A stretch of 64,000 nucleotides of DNA from a candidate division KSB1 bacterium (GTDB lineage: Bacteria > Zhuqueibacterota > Zhuqueibacteria > Thermofontimicrobiales > Thermofontimicrobiaceae), in NCBI GenBank assembly GCA_034506395.1, contig JAPDPQ010000005.1, positions 62,001 to 126,000 on the forward strand. The letters are read 5' to 3'. The notes below the pieces were generated by a model. That model did no database searches and was not told the DNA's origin. It was given only the letters and a program-made list of their open reading frames with translations. The first letter of the stretch is position 1. The number at the start of each line of letters is the position of its first letter. A program made the position numbers and the translations under genes. Shown piece after piece: positions 37,501 through 45,202 of this stretch.

Positions 37501-37684
37501 GCCAGATGCTTTCGATCATCACATTGGCGCCAGGCAGCGGTTCTCGATTGGCCTTGTCAAAAATTCTGCCTGTAATTTTGCCATTGGCGCCATACAGATC
37601 CATAACAAGACAGCAAACCAATATAGTCAAAAGAGCGGCTTCAACGAAGCGACGAGCCGAATTCAGTTGTTTCATTTGCATCAT
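34520..37684 (-). CDS. SusC-like TonB-dependent outer-membrane receptor
   Basis: About 1054 residues. After an N-terminal signal comes a carboxypeptidase-regulatory-like beta domain (GKITGRIFDKANREPLPGAN ... NVPPGTYNLRATMMGYSSL), then a plug domain (VDEFVNKIKGVEL, SIRGGAIRETDVRVDDISL, VEELQVLTGGFEAKYGGF) and a long beta-barrel ending LLGLRLNF. Receptors of this shape import large ligands such as oligosaccharides using TonB energy. The ATG at 37684 lies 9 bases after AAAGGAG; fourteen extra codons upstream are not used. It is first in the minus-strand glycan run, read from the promoter at 37929-37957. The likely ligand is a chitin oligomer, inferred from the next gene. Confidence 0.9.
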   Translation of the reverse strand: MMQMKQLNSARRFVEAALLTILVCCLVMDLYGANGKITGRIFDKANREPLPGANVMIESIWQAGKAIKLEARLGAAADADGYFVILNVPPGTYNLRATMMGYSSLVVQQVRVNLDRTTTVDFALESTVLEMEALQVVAEREVIKADVSGTQEIILSDRIIEAPVLRVDEFVNKIKGVELVAGNDGHGLSIRGGAIRETDVRVDDISLRDPRSENSYLSLNSTSVEELQVLTGGFEAKYGGFRSGLVNVVTKEGSTDKYTVSLKMDYTPANQPKFFGVNPWSDESLIYRIYADTSETGYAWKGTYGDTTVPAELRYFRGWKRATEGRQNYEAIGLPKNTKLTPEQKRKLWLLQHPQYEFANKPDVFLEGTITGPVPFLASWLKNTTFLLAGKYEDTQFAFPIGPRNNYVDWNSQLKLTSRFGGNMKLSLNGMYAAVNTVTAGRPSTFGGALIDNSSRFNFLSSTAASVAQQARLLGGSEGFIQMFNKSRLQNYDQRFIIAGAKFTHTITPRTFYNIDFQFSYADHEIIPFGLDTTKASAWTYVDSFRVLNVPKMGAPNASTNWLTDITNFFWLYGGLQAADTSYSWVANLKGDLTTQWGRHHQIETGFNIRYNYLSVNSGTWLQSEQSWTPDTWQYYKVNPIEIGLYLQDKLEFQGMIANVGLRADYFNPNKKSYIVKHPLDIDYTNFYNITYQYLPGRFGSWEKWVEFRDMLDQPPGWPVGENKTQFRLSPRLGVAFPITVSSKLYFNYGHFYQRPNINFLYNQSISSGSVIVPTPELAMAKTIAYEFGYEQSFLSSFLVNVTFYYKDVKDEPLSRSYIDYYEEMEVNKYFPDAYRDIRGIELRLEKNMGRFFTFWGNYEYMLQSSGRSGLANVFENRLRANEELRWANLIITEPLPKANFNLNLHTPKEWGPGLFGTKPFGGLLCNLFFEWRDGGKQIINPQEPEEQQKKIEIVDYSNVDMRASKLFRFANINLEFVVTIQNLLNQKRLSFANMSSAQFDRYKNSLHLPFESGDQHGNDKLGEWKKDHIDIGWFTAPLFLNPRRVLLGLRLNF

Positions 37685-37885
37685 GGCATTTTGCTCCTTT
37701 GAAATGAAAATATCCTCTTGGATCAATTCAAATTGATCTATTCAATCCATTCAGTTTTGTATGTGTCAAAATTCTAAGAGAAAAAAGGTCTTGCTGAAAG
37801 AAATTCCAGATAGAAACACAGTGGCAGAAGAGGTATGTCAGGTTTGTTTTCATGACGAATTCATGTTTAGACGTGTGGTCGCCTG

Positions 37886-37918
37886 AGATGTAGTCCACTT
37901 CCAAAGTGGAATACATCT
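37886..37918. promoter_or_regulatory. Palindrome just downstream of the SusC promoter (operator or leader hairpin)
   Basis: AGATGTAGTCCACTT, loop CCA, AAGTGGAATACATCT: a 15-base inverted repeat with one mismatch, placed at about +4 to +36 of the minus-strand transcript predicted from the promoter at 37929-37957. It could be an operator for a sugar-responsive repressor or a hairpin at the start of the mRNA leader. No second copy was found in the window. Confidence 0.55.
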
Positions 37919-37928
37919 TAGTCATCTT

Positions 37929-37957
37929 AATATAACTCAAACTTATCAGTTTGTCAA
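37929..37957 (-). promoter_or_regulatory. Sigma70-type promoter of the SusC/chitinase run
   Basis: On the minus strand TTGACA (37957-37952), a 17-base spacer and TATATT (37934-37929). Transcription would start near 37922, giving a leader of about 240 bases before the receptor start codon. Same layout as the promoter at 8360-8388. Confidence 0.75.
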
Positions 37958-37988
37958 GCAACTTCTTTTGTTACTAAAAATTTTTTTC

Positions 37989-38017
37989 TTGAAAAGGGGG
38001 GTTGATTTGCGTATATT
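37989..38017 (+). promoter_or_regulatory. Sigma70-type promoter of the ROK kinase
   Basis: TTGAAA (37989-37994), a 17-base spacer and TATATT (38012-38017) on the plus strand, with the start codon 30 bases further on. It is back to back with the SusC promoter, about 30 bases apart, so a shared regulator is possible. Confidence 0.6.
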
Positions 38018-38047
38018 AGCGCCCTCGCATCAGCCAGGTGGACGAAA

Positions 38048-39058
38048 ATGAAGGCTGACCGATTCATGGGAATTCAAATGAAGGGATCGACCATGCATGT
38101 AATGGCGCTGGACCTCGGCGGCACCAAACTGGCCGCTGCGCTTTTTGATGAATCAGGAACCATGACCCACCATCAGGTGCAGCCCCTGGAGAAACGACAG
38201 GGCAAAGCAGTCGGAGGGCTAATCACTGACCAGATCGAGCAATTGTTGACAAAGGCTACCTCGCAGCATATCGAAATCAACGCTATCGGAATTTCTATCC
38301 CTGGTATTTATTATTCAAAAACAGGAGAGGTCTGGGCACCCAACATTCCTGGCTGGACCGAGTATCCCTTGCTCGACCAGATCAAGGCGATGCTACAGAT
38401 GAAGTCTATCCAGGTCAAGATCGATAGCGATCGAGCTTGTTATATTTTGGGCGAGACCTGGCAAGGCGCTGCCCGAGGCTGTCAGAACGCCATTTTTCTG
38501 GCAATCGGCACGGGCATCGGGGCGGGCATTCTGGTGGACGGACAAATCTTGCGTGGCCATGGCGACATTGCAGGCGCTGTCGGTTGGATGGCGCTGGATC
38601 GCTCGTTTCAAGAGGGCTATCGCAATTGCGGCTGTTTCGAATATCACGCCTCGGGCGAGGGCCTAGTCAGGGTTGCTCGATCACTAATCACCGAGGACAA
38701 AGACTATTCTGGTCTCCTGCGGCAGAAATCTATCGACCAGATCACCTCCCACGACATTTTCGCCGCTTACCAGCAATCCGATCCGATAGCCACAGCGGTT
38801 CTGAGCGAGGCGATCGCCTATTGGGGCATGGCCGTGGCCAATCTGGTGAGCATCTTCAACCCTGAAAAAATTATATTCGGCGGTGGCGTGTTCGGTCCTG
38901 CCGCCCAGTTTTTGGATCAGATCAAGCACGAGGCTGAACGCTGGGCCCAGCCGATCAGCATGAAGCAGGTCTCCCTCGAAGTTTCCACTTTGGGCGGCGA
39001 CGCTGGCCTGATTGGGGCGGGACGATTGGCATTAATGGCGTTGGACAAGCACTTTTGA
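38048..39058 (+). CDS. ROK-family sugar kinase
   Basis: The 336-residue protein has the ROK ATP-binding motif LDLGGTKLAAALFDESG near residue 22 and the second phosphate-binding stretch AIGTGIGAGILVDGQ. ROK kinases phosphorylate glucose, N-acetylglucosamine or N-acetylmannosamine. The zinc-binding motif is incomplete: the usual pattern CxCGxxGCxE appears only as NCGCFEYHASG. An AGGTGG lies before the ATG at 38048; a start at 38093 (MHVMALDLGG) is a realistic alternative with AAGGGA before it. It is the first plus-strand gene of the sugar side of the island, followed by the MFS and SIS genes. N-acetylglucosamine is the best guess at substrate, from the neighbours. Confidence 0.87.
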   Translation: MKADRFMGIQMKGSTMHVMALDLGGTKLAAALFDESGTMTHHQVQPLEKRQGKAVGGLITDQIEQLLTKATSQHIEINAIGISIPGIYYSKTGEVWAPNIPGWTEYPLLDQIKAMLQMKSIQVKIDSDRACYILGETWQGAARGCQNAIFLAIGTGIGAGILVDGQILRGHGDIAGAVGWMALDRSFQEGYRNCGCFEYHASGEGLVRVARSLITEDKDYSGLLRQKSIDQITSHDIFAAYQQSDPIATAVLSEAIAYWGMAVANLVSIFNPEKIIFGGGVFGPAAQFLDQIKHEAERWAQPISMKQVSLEVSTLGGDAGLIGAGRLALMALDKHF

Positions 39059-39101
39059 TCTATTTCATTAATTGACCTATTGCAAAATTCCAACAGCAAG
39101 C

Positions 39102-39403
39102 TGTCATGCCTGCGCATGCAGGCATCTCTTTATTCGATTTAATTAAGGATCAGTTTACGAGGAGATTCCTGCATTCGCAGGAATGACATATCCGAACCAA
39201 ATTTGGCAACAGAAACCAATTTGCAACAGGCTCCTGGAAAGTCCAAATATTTTAGAATCGCCCTGTCATGCCTGCGTATGCAGGCATCTTTTAAATTTCA
39301 GACCAAAAGGAAAAAAGGGACTCCTGCATCCGCAGGAGTGACAATAGCTCTATCAATAATGGTCATTAAATAAGGCTGTCATGCCTGCGCATGCAGGCAT
39401 CTT
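39102..39403. repeat. Three TGTCATGCCTGCG...GCAGGAATGACA hairpin repeats
   Basis: Two full units (39102-39188, 39264-39343) and one half unit (39377-39403) each open TGTCATGCCTGCGCATGCAG or a close variant; the full ones end GCAGGAATGACA or GCAGGAGTGACA. The arms of each full unit are inverted copies. This is a widespread interspersed repeat type. It is unrelated in sequence to the CCACGG family that follows. Confidence 0.75.
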
Positions 39404-39532
39404 TCTCTGACTGACCAGAACGAGGAGATATTAATATAGAAATCGGCTATTAGGCAAAATTATTAAATGACTGATCAAGGGTTTCTATTTCCAATTGATA
39501 GCAGTAAGCCAACGGATTTCATTTTTGATCCT

Positions 39533-39906
39533 AATCTGTGGTCGTTCTATCATCCGTGGGGCAATTAATCTGGCCTCTGATGAAAGGACACGGAAATAAA
39601 AAAGATCTTGACCACGGAAGTGGAACAACCACAAAAAGCATTCTAAATAAAAGGACAATCCGTGGCTGTTCTATCATCTGTGGGGCAACTAATTTGGCCT
39701 CAGAATTGAAAGGCCACAGAAATATTGACCACGGAAGTGGAACAACCACAGAAAACAATCTAAAAAAAACAATCTGTGGTTGTCTTATCATCGGTGGGGC
39801 AATTTAATCTGGTCTCAGAATTGAAAAAGATCTTGACCACGGAAATGGAACAACCACAGAAAGCTATTTTAAAGTGCCATCCGTGGTCGTTCTACCATCC
39901 GTGGGG
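39533..39906 (+). repeat. Array C of the CCACGG hairpin repeat (three copies plus a half)
   Basis: A right half at 39533-39563 is followed by copies at 39608-39690, 39724-39799 and 39832-39906, all in the same direction as arrays A and B. Units open TTGACCACGGAAGTGGAACA and close GTTCTACCATCCGTGGGG or a close variant. The last unit ends about 36 bases before the MFS start codon, so this array would form part of the mRNA leader of that gene if it is read from the ROK promoter. Confidence 0.85.
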
Positions 39907-39942
39907 ATAAATTTCCGTTGGAAATTCTGAAGGAGAAAAATA

Positions 39943-41109
39943 ATGTATCACCGCAAACTTGTCTTCGCTAGTGCCTGTCTTGGTATGCTAATGTTCGGAA
40001 TTGTCTTCACCACCCTGGGTTCAGCGCTACCTGCCATTATCGAGGCCTCCCCATTCATCACCAAAGCGATGGCTGGCTCGCTGATGGTCTTTCTATCAGC
40101 GGGGATTCTGGCTGGCTCCGTGGTATTTGGCCCCACCGTGGATCGTTATGGTTATAAAAATTTATTCATCATCTGCACGGCCCTTATTGGCCTGGGCCTG
40201 GTGGGGATCGCCTATTCGCTCACGGCCTGGTGGCTGCGGCTCTCGTTGCTGGTGATCGGCTTTGGCGGTGGAGTGCTGAACGGTGCGACCAATGCTTTAG
40301 TGGCCGATATCGCCGAAACAGGCAAGAGCGCAGGCCTAAGCTTATTGGGCGTCTTCTTTGGCATCGGCGCCATTGGCGTGCCCTTTCTCTTGGGCATGTT
40401 GCTCCATCTGGCCTCCTATCGAACCATCCTCGCTGCGGTGGGCGCACTCATGTTGTTGCCGATGATTTATTATATCGAGATTCGTTTCCCATCGCCCAAG
40501 CAGGCCCAGGGCTTCCCCATCCGTCAGGCGACGAAATTGGTGAGAGAAGGAACTTTGTGGCTCTTCGGCTTCATCCTGTTTTTGCAGAGCGGCATGGAGT
40601 TTACCGTGGGCAATTGGACAGCGCTATTTTTAAAAGAAGAATTGACCATCGTCGCCAGTCGGGCAGCATTGTTGTTTTCCGTTTATTGGCTTGGCCTCAC
40701 CCTGGCAAGATTTGTACTGGGCTACCTGCTCAAAAAGATCTCCCCAGCCGTCGTCCAATACTGCAGCCTGGGCATCGCCTTCATCGGCGCTCTGGTGATG
40801 ATATTTTCTCACCAATTAGAATTTTCCATATTCGGGCTGACGTTGGTCGGATTGGGCTTTGCCGCTTGCTATCCCATCATGCTCGGCTATGTGGGAGAAC
40901 GCTACGCCCATCTTTCAGGCACGGCGTTCAGCATGGTGCTGGTCATCGCTTTATTGGGCGGCACCTTGTTCCCGTATCTCACGGGCGCCTTCGGCCAATG
41001 GTTCGGCTTGCGCTATTCATTCAGCATTATCCCGATCAGCTTATTGGCGAGTGCTGTTCTGTTTACCATTGTTCTCAATCGAATGCATCGAAATTCAACC
41101 AGTATTTAA
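39943..41109 (+). CDS. Major facilitator superfamily transporter, probable sugar importer
   Basis: The 388-residue protein has about 12 predicted membrane segments in two halves, with the MFS loop signature VFGPTVDRYGYKN after the second helix. The general look, small loops and the motif GGVLNGATNALVADI resemble the fucose/glucose permease branch. AAGGAG lies 7 bases before the ATG. Between a ROK kinase and a SIS-domain protein it most likely brings a free sugar or amino sugar across the inner membrane. The exact substrate cannot be read. Confidence 0.85.
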   Translation: MYHRKLVFASACLGMLMFGIVFTTLGSALPAIIEASPFITKAMAGSLMVFLSAGILAGSVVFGPTVDRYGYKNLFIICTALIGLGLVGIAYSLTAWWLRLSLLVIGFGGGVLNGATNALVADIAETGKSAGLSLLGVFFGIGAIGVPFLLGMLLHLASYRTILAAVGALMLLPMIYYIEIRFPSPKQAQGFPIRQATKLVREGTLWLFGFILFLQSGMEFTVGNWTALFLKEELTIVASRAALLFSVYWLGLTLARFVLGYLLKKISPAVVQYCSLGIAFIGALVMIFSHQLEFSIFGLTLVGLGFAACYPIMLGYVGERYAHLSGTAFSMVLVIALLGGTLFPYLTGAFGQWFGLRYSFSIIPISLLASAVLFTIVLNRMHRNSTSI

Positions 41110-41297
41110 ATCTCTAAAATGAACTCAAAAATTTTAAAAAAGTTCTTGCCCGCTGAAGACATGAAATAACACGAAAATTCACGCTCAAAGGATATCTTCA
41201 TCAGTGCCTATCTTATTCTGCTGCGGAATTTTGCACTAAATTTTCATGTTAGAATTTTAGTTGGAATTAAATCATATCAAAAATTGAGGAAAAAATT

Positions 41298-42059
41298 ATG
41301 CTGGCATCAATCTGGTTAAGCAATGCAAAGGCAGTGATGGATCGAATTGCCGAAACGCAAATGGAAAATATCAAACAAGCGGCTGAATGGATGGCGGATT
41401 CCATCGCCATTGGTCGCTGGGTGCACACCTTTGGCTGCGGCCACGCCACCTTGCCTGTGGAAGAAATGTATCCCCGCATCGGTGGCTTTGTCGGCTTTCA
41501 TCCGATGATCGAACTGCCGCTCACCTTTTTCACGCATATCGTCGGCGAAATGGGAATTCACCAGTTCTTATTTTTAGAGCGAGCCGAAGGCTTTGGCAAA
41601 GAGATCATGAAAAGCTATAATTTCGATCCACGGGATACCATGTGGCTGTTCTCTCATTCGGGCATCAACAACGTCAATATCGACATTGCCCTGGAGGCGA
41701 AAAACATCGGTATGAAAGTCGTGGTCGCTGGTTCGGCCAATGCGTTTAAGGACAAACAGACCCGCCATTCATCTGGCAAAAAATTGTTCGAAGTGGCTGA
41801 TATTGTCATCGACACCTGCGTGCCCTCAGAGGACGCCTCCGTACCGCTCAAAAACCATTTCGATAAAGTCGGCCCAGTTTCCACCATCGCTTTCGTCACC
41901 GTGGTCTGGATGACCATCACCACCGTGGCCGAAATTCTGGCCGATCGAGGCGTCAAATTATTCATTCATCCCTCCCACAACTTGCCAGGGGATACCACTG
42001 CGAGGGAGCGACTGGACAATGCGCTGCGGGAATATAAGAGGCGGATCACTGGTGTTTGA
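41298..42059 (+). CDS. SIS-domain sugar-phosphate binding protein (UPF0309-like)
   Basis: The 253-residue protein has a SIS fold: FGCGHATLPVEEMYPRIGG near residue 50, then MWLFSHSGINNVNIDIALEA and GMKVVVAGSANAF, which match the phosphosugar-binding strands. Its helical N-terminus (NAKAVMDRIAETQMENIKQA) is typical of the UPF0309 group. Members are related to N-acetylmuramic acid 6-phosphate etherase and to phosphosugar isomerases, but most are uncharacterised. A GAGGA lies before the ATG. It is third in the kinase-transporter-SIS order, which suggests work on the phosphorylated sugar. Confidence 0.8.
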   Translation: MLASIWLSNAKAVMDRIAETQMENIKQAAEWMADSIAIGRWVHTFGCGHATLPVEEMYPRIGGFVGFHPMIELPLTFFTHIVGEMGIHQFLFLERAEGFGKEIMKSYNFDPRDTMWLFSHSGINNVNIDIALEAKNIGMKVVVAGSANAFKDKQTRHSSGKKLFEVADIVIDTCVPSEDASVPLKNHFDKVGPVSTIAFVTVVWMTITTVAEILADRGVKLFIHPSHNLPGDTTARERLDNALREYKRRITGV

Positions 42060-42150
42060 ACAGGATCTTTTTGTATTGATGACGGCAAAAATAAATAAAA
42101 TGCGAGTCTTTCGCCAACTGATAGCTGAGGCTGGTTAAATAAAATAGCTT

Positions 42151-42250
42151 TGTGACACAGAGATCAGGGTGGAACAGAAAGTTCATTAAGAAAAAAATCC
42201 ATTTTGCTTGCTCCCTGACCTCTGTGATTGCTTTGTGAACTCTGTGATTA
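42151..42250. repeat. Inverted repeat (CACAGAGATCAGGG ... CCCTGACCTCTGTG)
   Basis: TGTGACACAGAGATCAGGG and CTCCCTGACCTCTGTGATTG form an imperfect hairpin of about 100 bases, in the gap between the SIS gene and the convergent barrel-like gene. This looks like a common CACAGAG-type interspersed repeat and might end transcription from either side. Confidence 0.5.
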
Positions 42251-42323
42251 GAACAATTTCTTTGAGGAATGATCAGTCGATTTTAGAAGAGAATTAAATC
42301 GCTGGGCGCTGAGCGAATCTGCG

Positions 42324-42839
42324 TTACTGTAAACCGAATCCTTCATCCTTTTTCAAAGGCAATGGGAGGCCGATCTCAAGCCCTGGTTCGCCAGAAGATT
42401 CTTCGTTGCCCCAAAAATTAAAATCCAATGTTGGAAAAGCGATAAAACCGAAGAACATGGTTGTCCTAGGGTAGACTTTTAGCTTATCGTCCCCCTTGCC
42501 AAACAACAGTCCAAATCCGATTCCGACCGTGATAGGTGAGTCTTCAGAAAACGATCGTCCTACCTGAGCATCCAGATAAATAAATCTTCTGGGAATTTGT
42601 TCAGAGCGTTCAAATGCTTTCGTTCCAAAAGTCAAATTCACATAGCTGACATGATCAAGATTTGCCATTCCAATACTGATTTTGGGCCCCATGGTAAAGC
42701 CGCGATTGGAGTCCCAACCGATTTTGATCCCGGGACAGATATAGGGCATCAGTTCGGATGCACCAATTTTATTAGAAAAAAAAACACAAGCTAACCATAT
42801 TACTGCCATCGCTCGCAATGGCAACCGGAATGATCTCAT
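42324..42839 (-). CDS. Small exported protein, possibly a beta-barrel
   Basis: About 171 residues with a signal peptide (MRSFRLPLRAMAVIWLACVF). The rest alternates short hydrophobic strands with glycine (GFTMGPKISIGMANLDH, VGIGFGLLFGKGDD, FFGFIAFPTLDFNF), as in small outer-membrane barrels. No family is recognised. The ATG at 42839 follows GGGAGG by 6 bases; the longer open frame is not used. It is encoded just downstream of enoyl-CoA hydratase on the same strand, 81 bases away. Function unknown. Confidence 0.65.
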   Translation of the reverse strand: MRSFRLPLRAMAVIWLACVFFSNKIGASELMPYICPGIKIGWDSNRGFTMGPKISIGMANLDHVSYVNLTFGTKAFERSEQIPRRFIYLDAQVGRSFSEDSPITVGIGFGLLFGKGDDKLKVYPRTTMFFGFIAFPTLDFNFWGNEESSGEPGLEIGLPLPLKKDEGFGLQ

Positions 42840-42920
42840 GATGGACCTCCCATGGTTTGCCAAATGCAAAATATTTTTTGAAACATTCAAGGCCACACAA
42901 TAATTTCAATGGGCACTGAA

Positions 42921-43700
42921 TTATTTGTCGCTAAATTTTGGCTGTCGTTTCTGAATAAATGCCGATACGCCTTCTCGCATATCCGCGGTCTCGCAGATTT
43001 GGCCGAATAATTTTGCCTCATATTTTAATCCGTCTTCCAATTTCATTTCATATCCGGTCTTGATTGCATCGATGGCTTTGGCAACCGCAATGGCACCTTT
43101 GGAGGTTATCTTTTTCGCTAATCCCACAGCCTGTTTGACCACGTCCATATTTGGCACCACTTTGTTGACCAGCCCGATCCGATATGCCTCTTGCGCAGAG
43201 ATGCGATCCCCAGTCAAGATCAACTCCATAGCGCGAGCTTGATTCACTAAGCGCGCCAAGCGCTGGGTTCCTCCGAAACCGGGAATGATCCCCAAATTGA
43301 TCTCCGGTTGCCCTAACTGGGCACGATCGCCGCAAACTCTCAAATGACAAGCCATAGCGAGTTCCAGTCCGCCGCCCAGGCACATGCCATTGATGGCAGC
43401 GATAAATGGTTTGGGCGAGCGATCAATTTTATTAATGATCCCCTGCCCTTTCAAGCAAATTTCCTCCCCCTGCTGGGCGTTTTGAATGGTGGCAATTTCA
43501 TTGATATCTGCTCCAGCAATAAAAAACATCCCTGCCCCGGTGATAACGGCCGCTTTAATGTCCTTATTCGAAATCACCTCATCGATCGCTTGGTTCAACT
43601 CATCCATTGTTGGCGTATTCAGCGCATTGGCCGGCGGATGATCGATCACAATCGTCGCCACTCGATCTTCAACCGTCATTTTAATATTTTGCCATTCCAT
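42921..43700 (-). CDS. Enoyl-CoA hydratase/isomerase family protein
   Basis: The 259-residue crotonase-fold protein should hydrate trans-2-enoyl-CoA in beta-oxidation. The oxyanion-hole region FFIAGADINEIA is present, and both catalytic glutamates of hydratases are visible, one in CLGGGLELAMACHLRV and one in GQPEINLGIIPGFGGTQRLA. The C-terminal helical segment ends FIQKRQPKFSDK. AAAGGAG precedes the ATG. It is third in the thiolase, hydroxyacyl-CoA dehydrogenase, hydratase order on the minus strand. Confidence 0.94.
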   Translation of the reverse strand: MEWQNIKMTVEDRVATIVIDHPPANALNTPTMDELNQAIDEVISNKDIKAAVITGAGMFFIAGADINEIATIQNAQQGEEICLKGQGIINKIDRSPKPFIAAINGMCLGGGLELAMACHLRVCGDRAQLGQPEINLGIIPGFGGTQRLARLVNQARAMELILTGDRISAQEAYRIGLVNKVVPNMDVVKQAVGLAKKITSKGAIAVAKAIDAIKTGYEMKLEDGLKYEAKLFGQICETADMREGVSAFIQKRQPKFSDK

Positions 43701-43780
43701 GATTTGCTCCTTTCACGAATTTAGATTTTCTATTTTCGATTTTACGAGCAGCATCTACTCTCTCCGTGAACTCCCTGAAC

Positions 43781-43857
43781 ACTGATCACTGATCACTGAT
43801 CACTGATTACTGATTACTGACCACTGATTACTGACCACTGATTACTGATCATTGATT
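43781..43857. repeat. Tandem 7-base repeat (ACTGATC/ACTGATT/ACTGACC), 11 copies
   Basis: Eleven head-to-tail 7-base units follow the pattern ACTGAYY, with only the last units degenerating. The array lies in the 169-base gap upstream of the enoyl-CoA hydratase start codon, so length change would alter the spacing or leader of that gene. The period of 7 is not a multiple of 3, and the array is not translated. Confidence 0.9.
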
Positions 43858-43869
43858 ACCGAATTTACG

Positions 43870-45078
43870 CTAATGCGTGTAAAACCCCCTCCCTGTCTTT
43901 TCCCCTAACAATCCAGCGGCCACCATTCGCTTCAGCAAATGAGCTGGCCAAAATCGCATTCCCAGCTCGTCCTTGAATTTCTCCAGGCCTTCGAGCACCA
44001 CATCGAGCCCGATTTTGTCGGCATATTTCAGAGGGCCGCCCAATTCTTGAGGAAAACCAGTGCCAGCCATCATCGCAATATCGATGTCCGTTGCCGAGGC
44101 GATTTTCTCCTGTAATACCAATACGGCTTCGTTGATCATGATATAGAGCAATCGTTCTGGTGAAAAAGTGGTCTTCTTCAATCCCTCCGCTTGTTGAATC
44201 TCCTTCACAATGGCTTGCAACTCTTTCTCCGAACCATCTGCATCATAGAAACCAGCCCCGGTTTTTTGACCCAATCGTCCTTTTTCAAACATCTTCTGGT
44301 TGAGACTGGCTACTGGCATCCTAGGACCGTACGCATTGTACATGATTTGAGCGACTTTATAGCAAACATCCAAGCCCAACATATCGGACAAAGTGAACGG
44401 CCCCATGGGCATCCCGAAATTAACCATGGCTTGATCAATTTCAGTGGCAGTGGCAGCACCTTCAGTCAGAGCGATCACTGCCTCTGTAATATAAGGCATA
44501 AGGAGGCGATTGACCAAAAAGCCGGGACATTCTTCCACGCGCACAGCCAGCTTGCGCAACGATTCAGCAAATGCCATCACATCCATCACCGTCTCTTCGG
44601 AGGTCTGCAAGCCAGGGATCACCTCTACCAGCTTCATCACGTGGGCTGGATTGAAGAAATGCATACCAATCACTTTCTCGGGCCGTTTGGTTGCCGCAGC
44701 AATTTCAGAGATAGAAAGCGCTGAGGTATTGGTCGCCAGAATCGTGCTTGGGGGACAGACTTCATCGAGTTCTCTGAAGACTTGTTTTTTGATCTTGATA
44801 TCCTCTGGCACCGCCTCAATTACAATATCAACGTCGGAGAAATCGTCATAAGAGGTGGTTCCCGATGCCAAGACGATCTTGGGTTCAATTTCGCTGGCGG
44901 TCATCTTGCCCTTTTTCACCCGCGACTCGTAAATGGACCGAACCTTGTCAAGCGCTTTCTGCACCGCTTCTTGGTTAATATCTTTGATCACGACTGGAAT
45001 GCCTGAAAACGTGATCACCTGGGCAATACTGCCGCCCATGGTACCACCGCCAACAACGGCTGCTTTATAAATATACAT
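43870..45078 (-). CDS. 3-hydroxyacyl-CoA dehydrogenase
   Basis: The 402-residue enzyme oxidises L-3-hydroxyacyl-CoA with NAD. The Rossmann motif is VVGGGTMGGSIAQV. Catalytic-region motifs are TNTSALSISEIAA and GMHFFNPAHVMKLVEVIPG, with the His in HFFNPAH, and ECPGFLVNRLLMPY. Unlike the 280-residue short form it has a second C-terminal helical domain (residues 300-400, ending LGEKTGRGFYTH), as in longer FadB-like or dimer-in-one enzymes. AAGGAGG precedes the ATG. It lies between thiolase and enoyl-CoA hydratase. Confidence 0.95.
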   Translation of the reverse strand: MYIYKAAVVGGGTMGGSIAQVITFSGIPVVIKDINQEAVQKALDKVRSIYESRVKKGKMTASEIEPKIVLASGTTSYDDFSDVDIVIEAVPEDIKIKKQVFRELDEVCPPSTILATNTSALSISEIAAATKRPEKVIGMHFFNPAHVMKLVEVIPGLQTSEETVMDVMAFAESLRKLAVRVEECPGFLVNRLLMPYITEAVIALTEGAATATEIDQAMVNFGMPMGPFTLSDMLGLDVCYKVAQIMYNAYGPRMPVASLNQKMFEKGRLGQKTGAGFYDADGSEKELQAIVKEIQQAEGLKKTTFSPERLLYIMINEAVLVLQEKIASATDIDIAMMAGTGFPQELGGPLKYADKIGLDVVLEGLEKFKDELGMRFWPAHLLKRMVAAGLLGEKTGRGFYTH

Positions 45079-45202
45079 AATTGCCTCCTTCCAGATTCAA
45101 TGTTCAATTTAAAGTCTCTCAAACTGAAAAGCAAAAATCGCTTCCTTCAGAGCCATTCGTTTGCCCTTTTGGGGGACGTGAAACGATGAGAGGATGACAA
45201 GG

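Noticed and set aside
40230-41117. 295-codon overlapping frame inside the MFS transporter gene
   Set aside because: Same-strand shadow frame rich in R, H, G and P; the transporter frame has the membrane helices and ribosome binding site.
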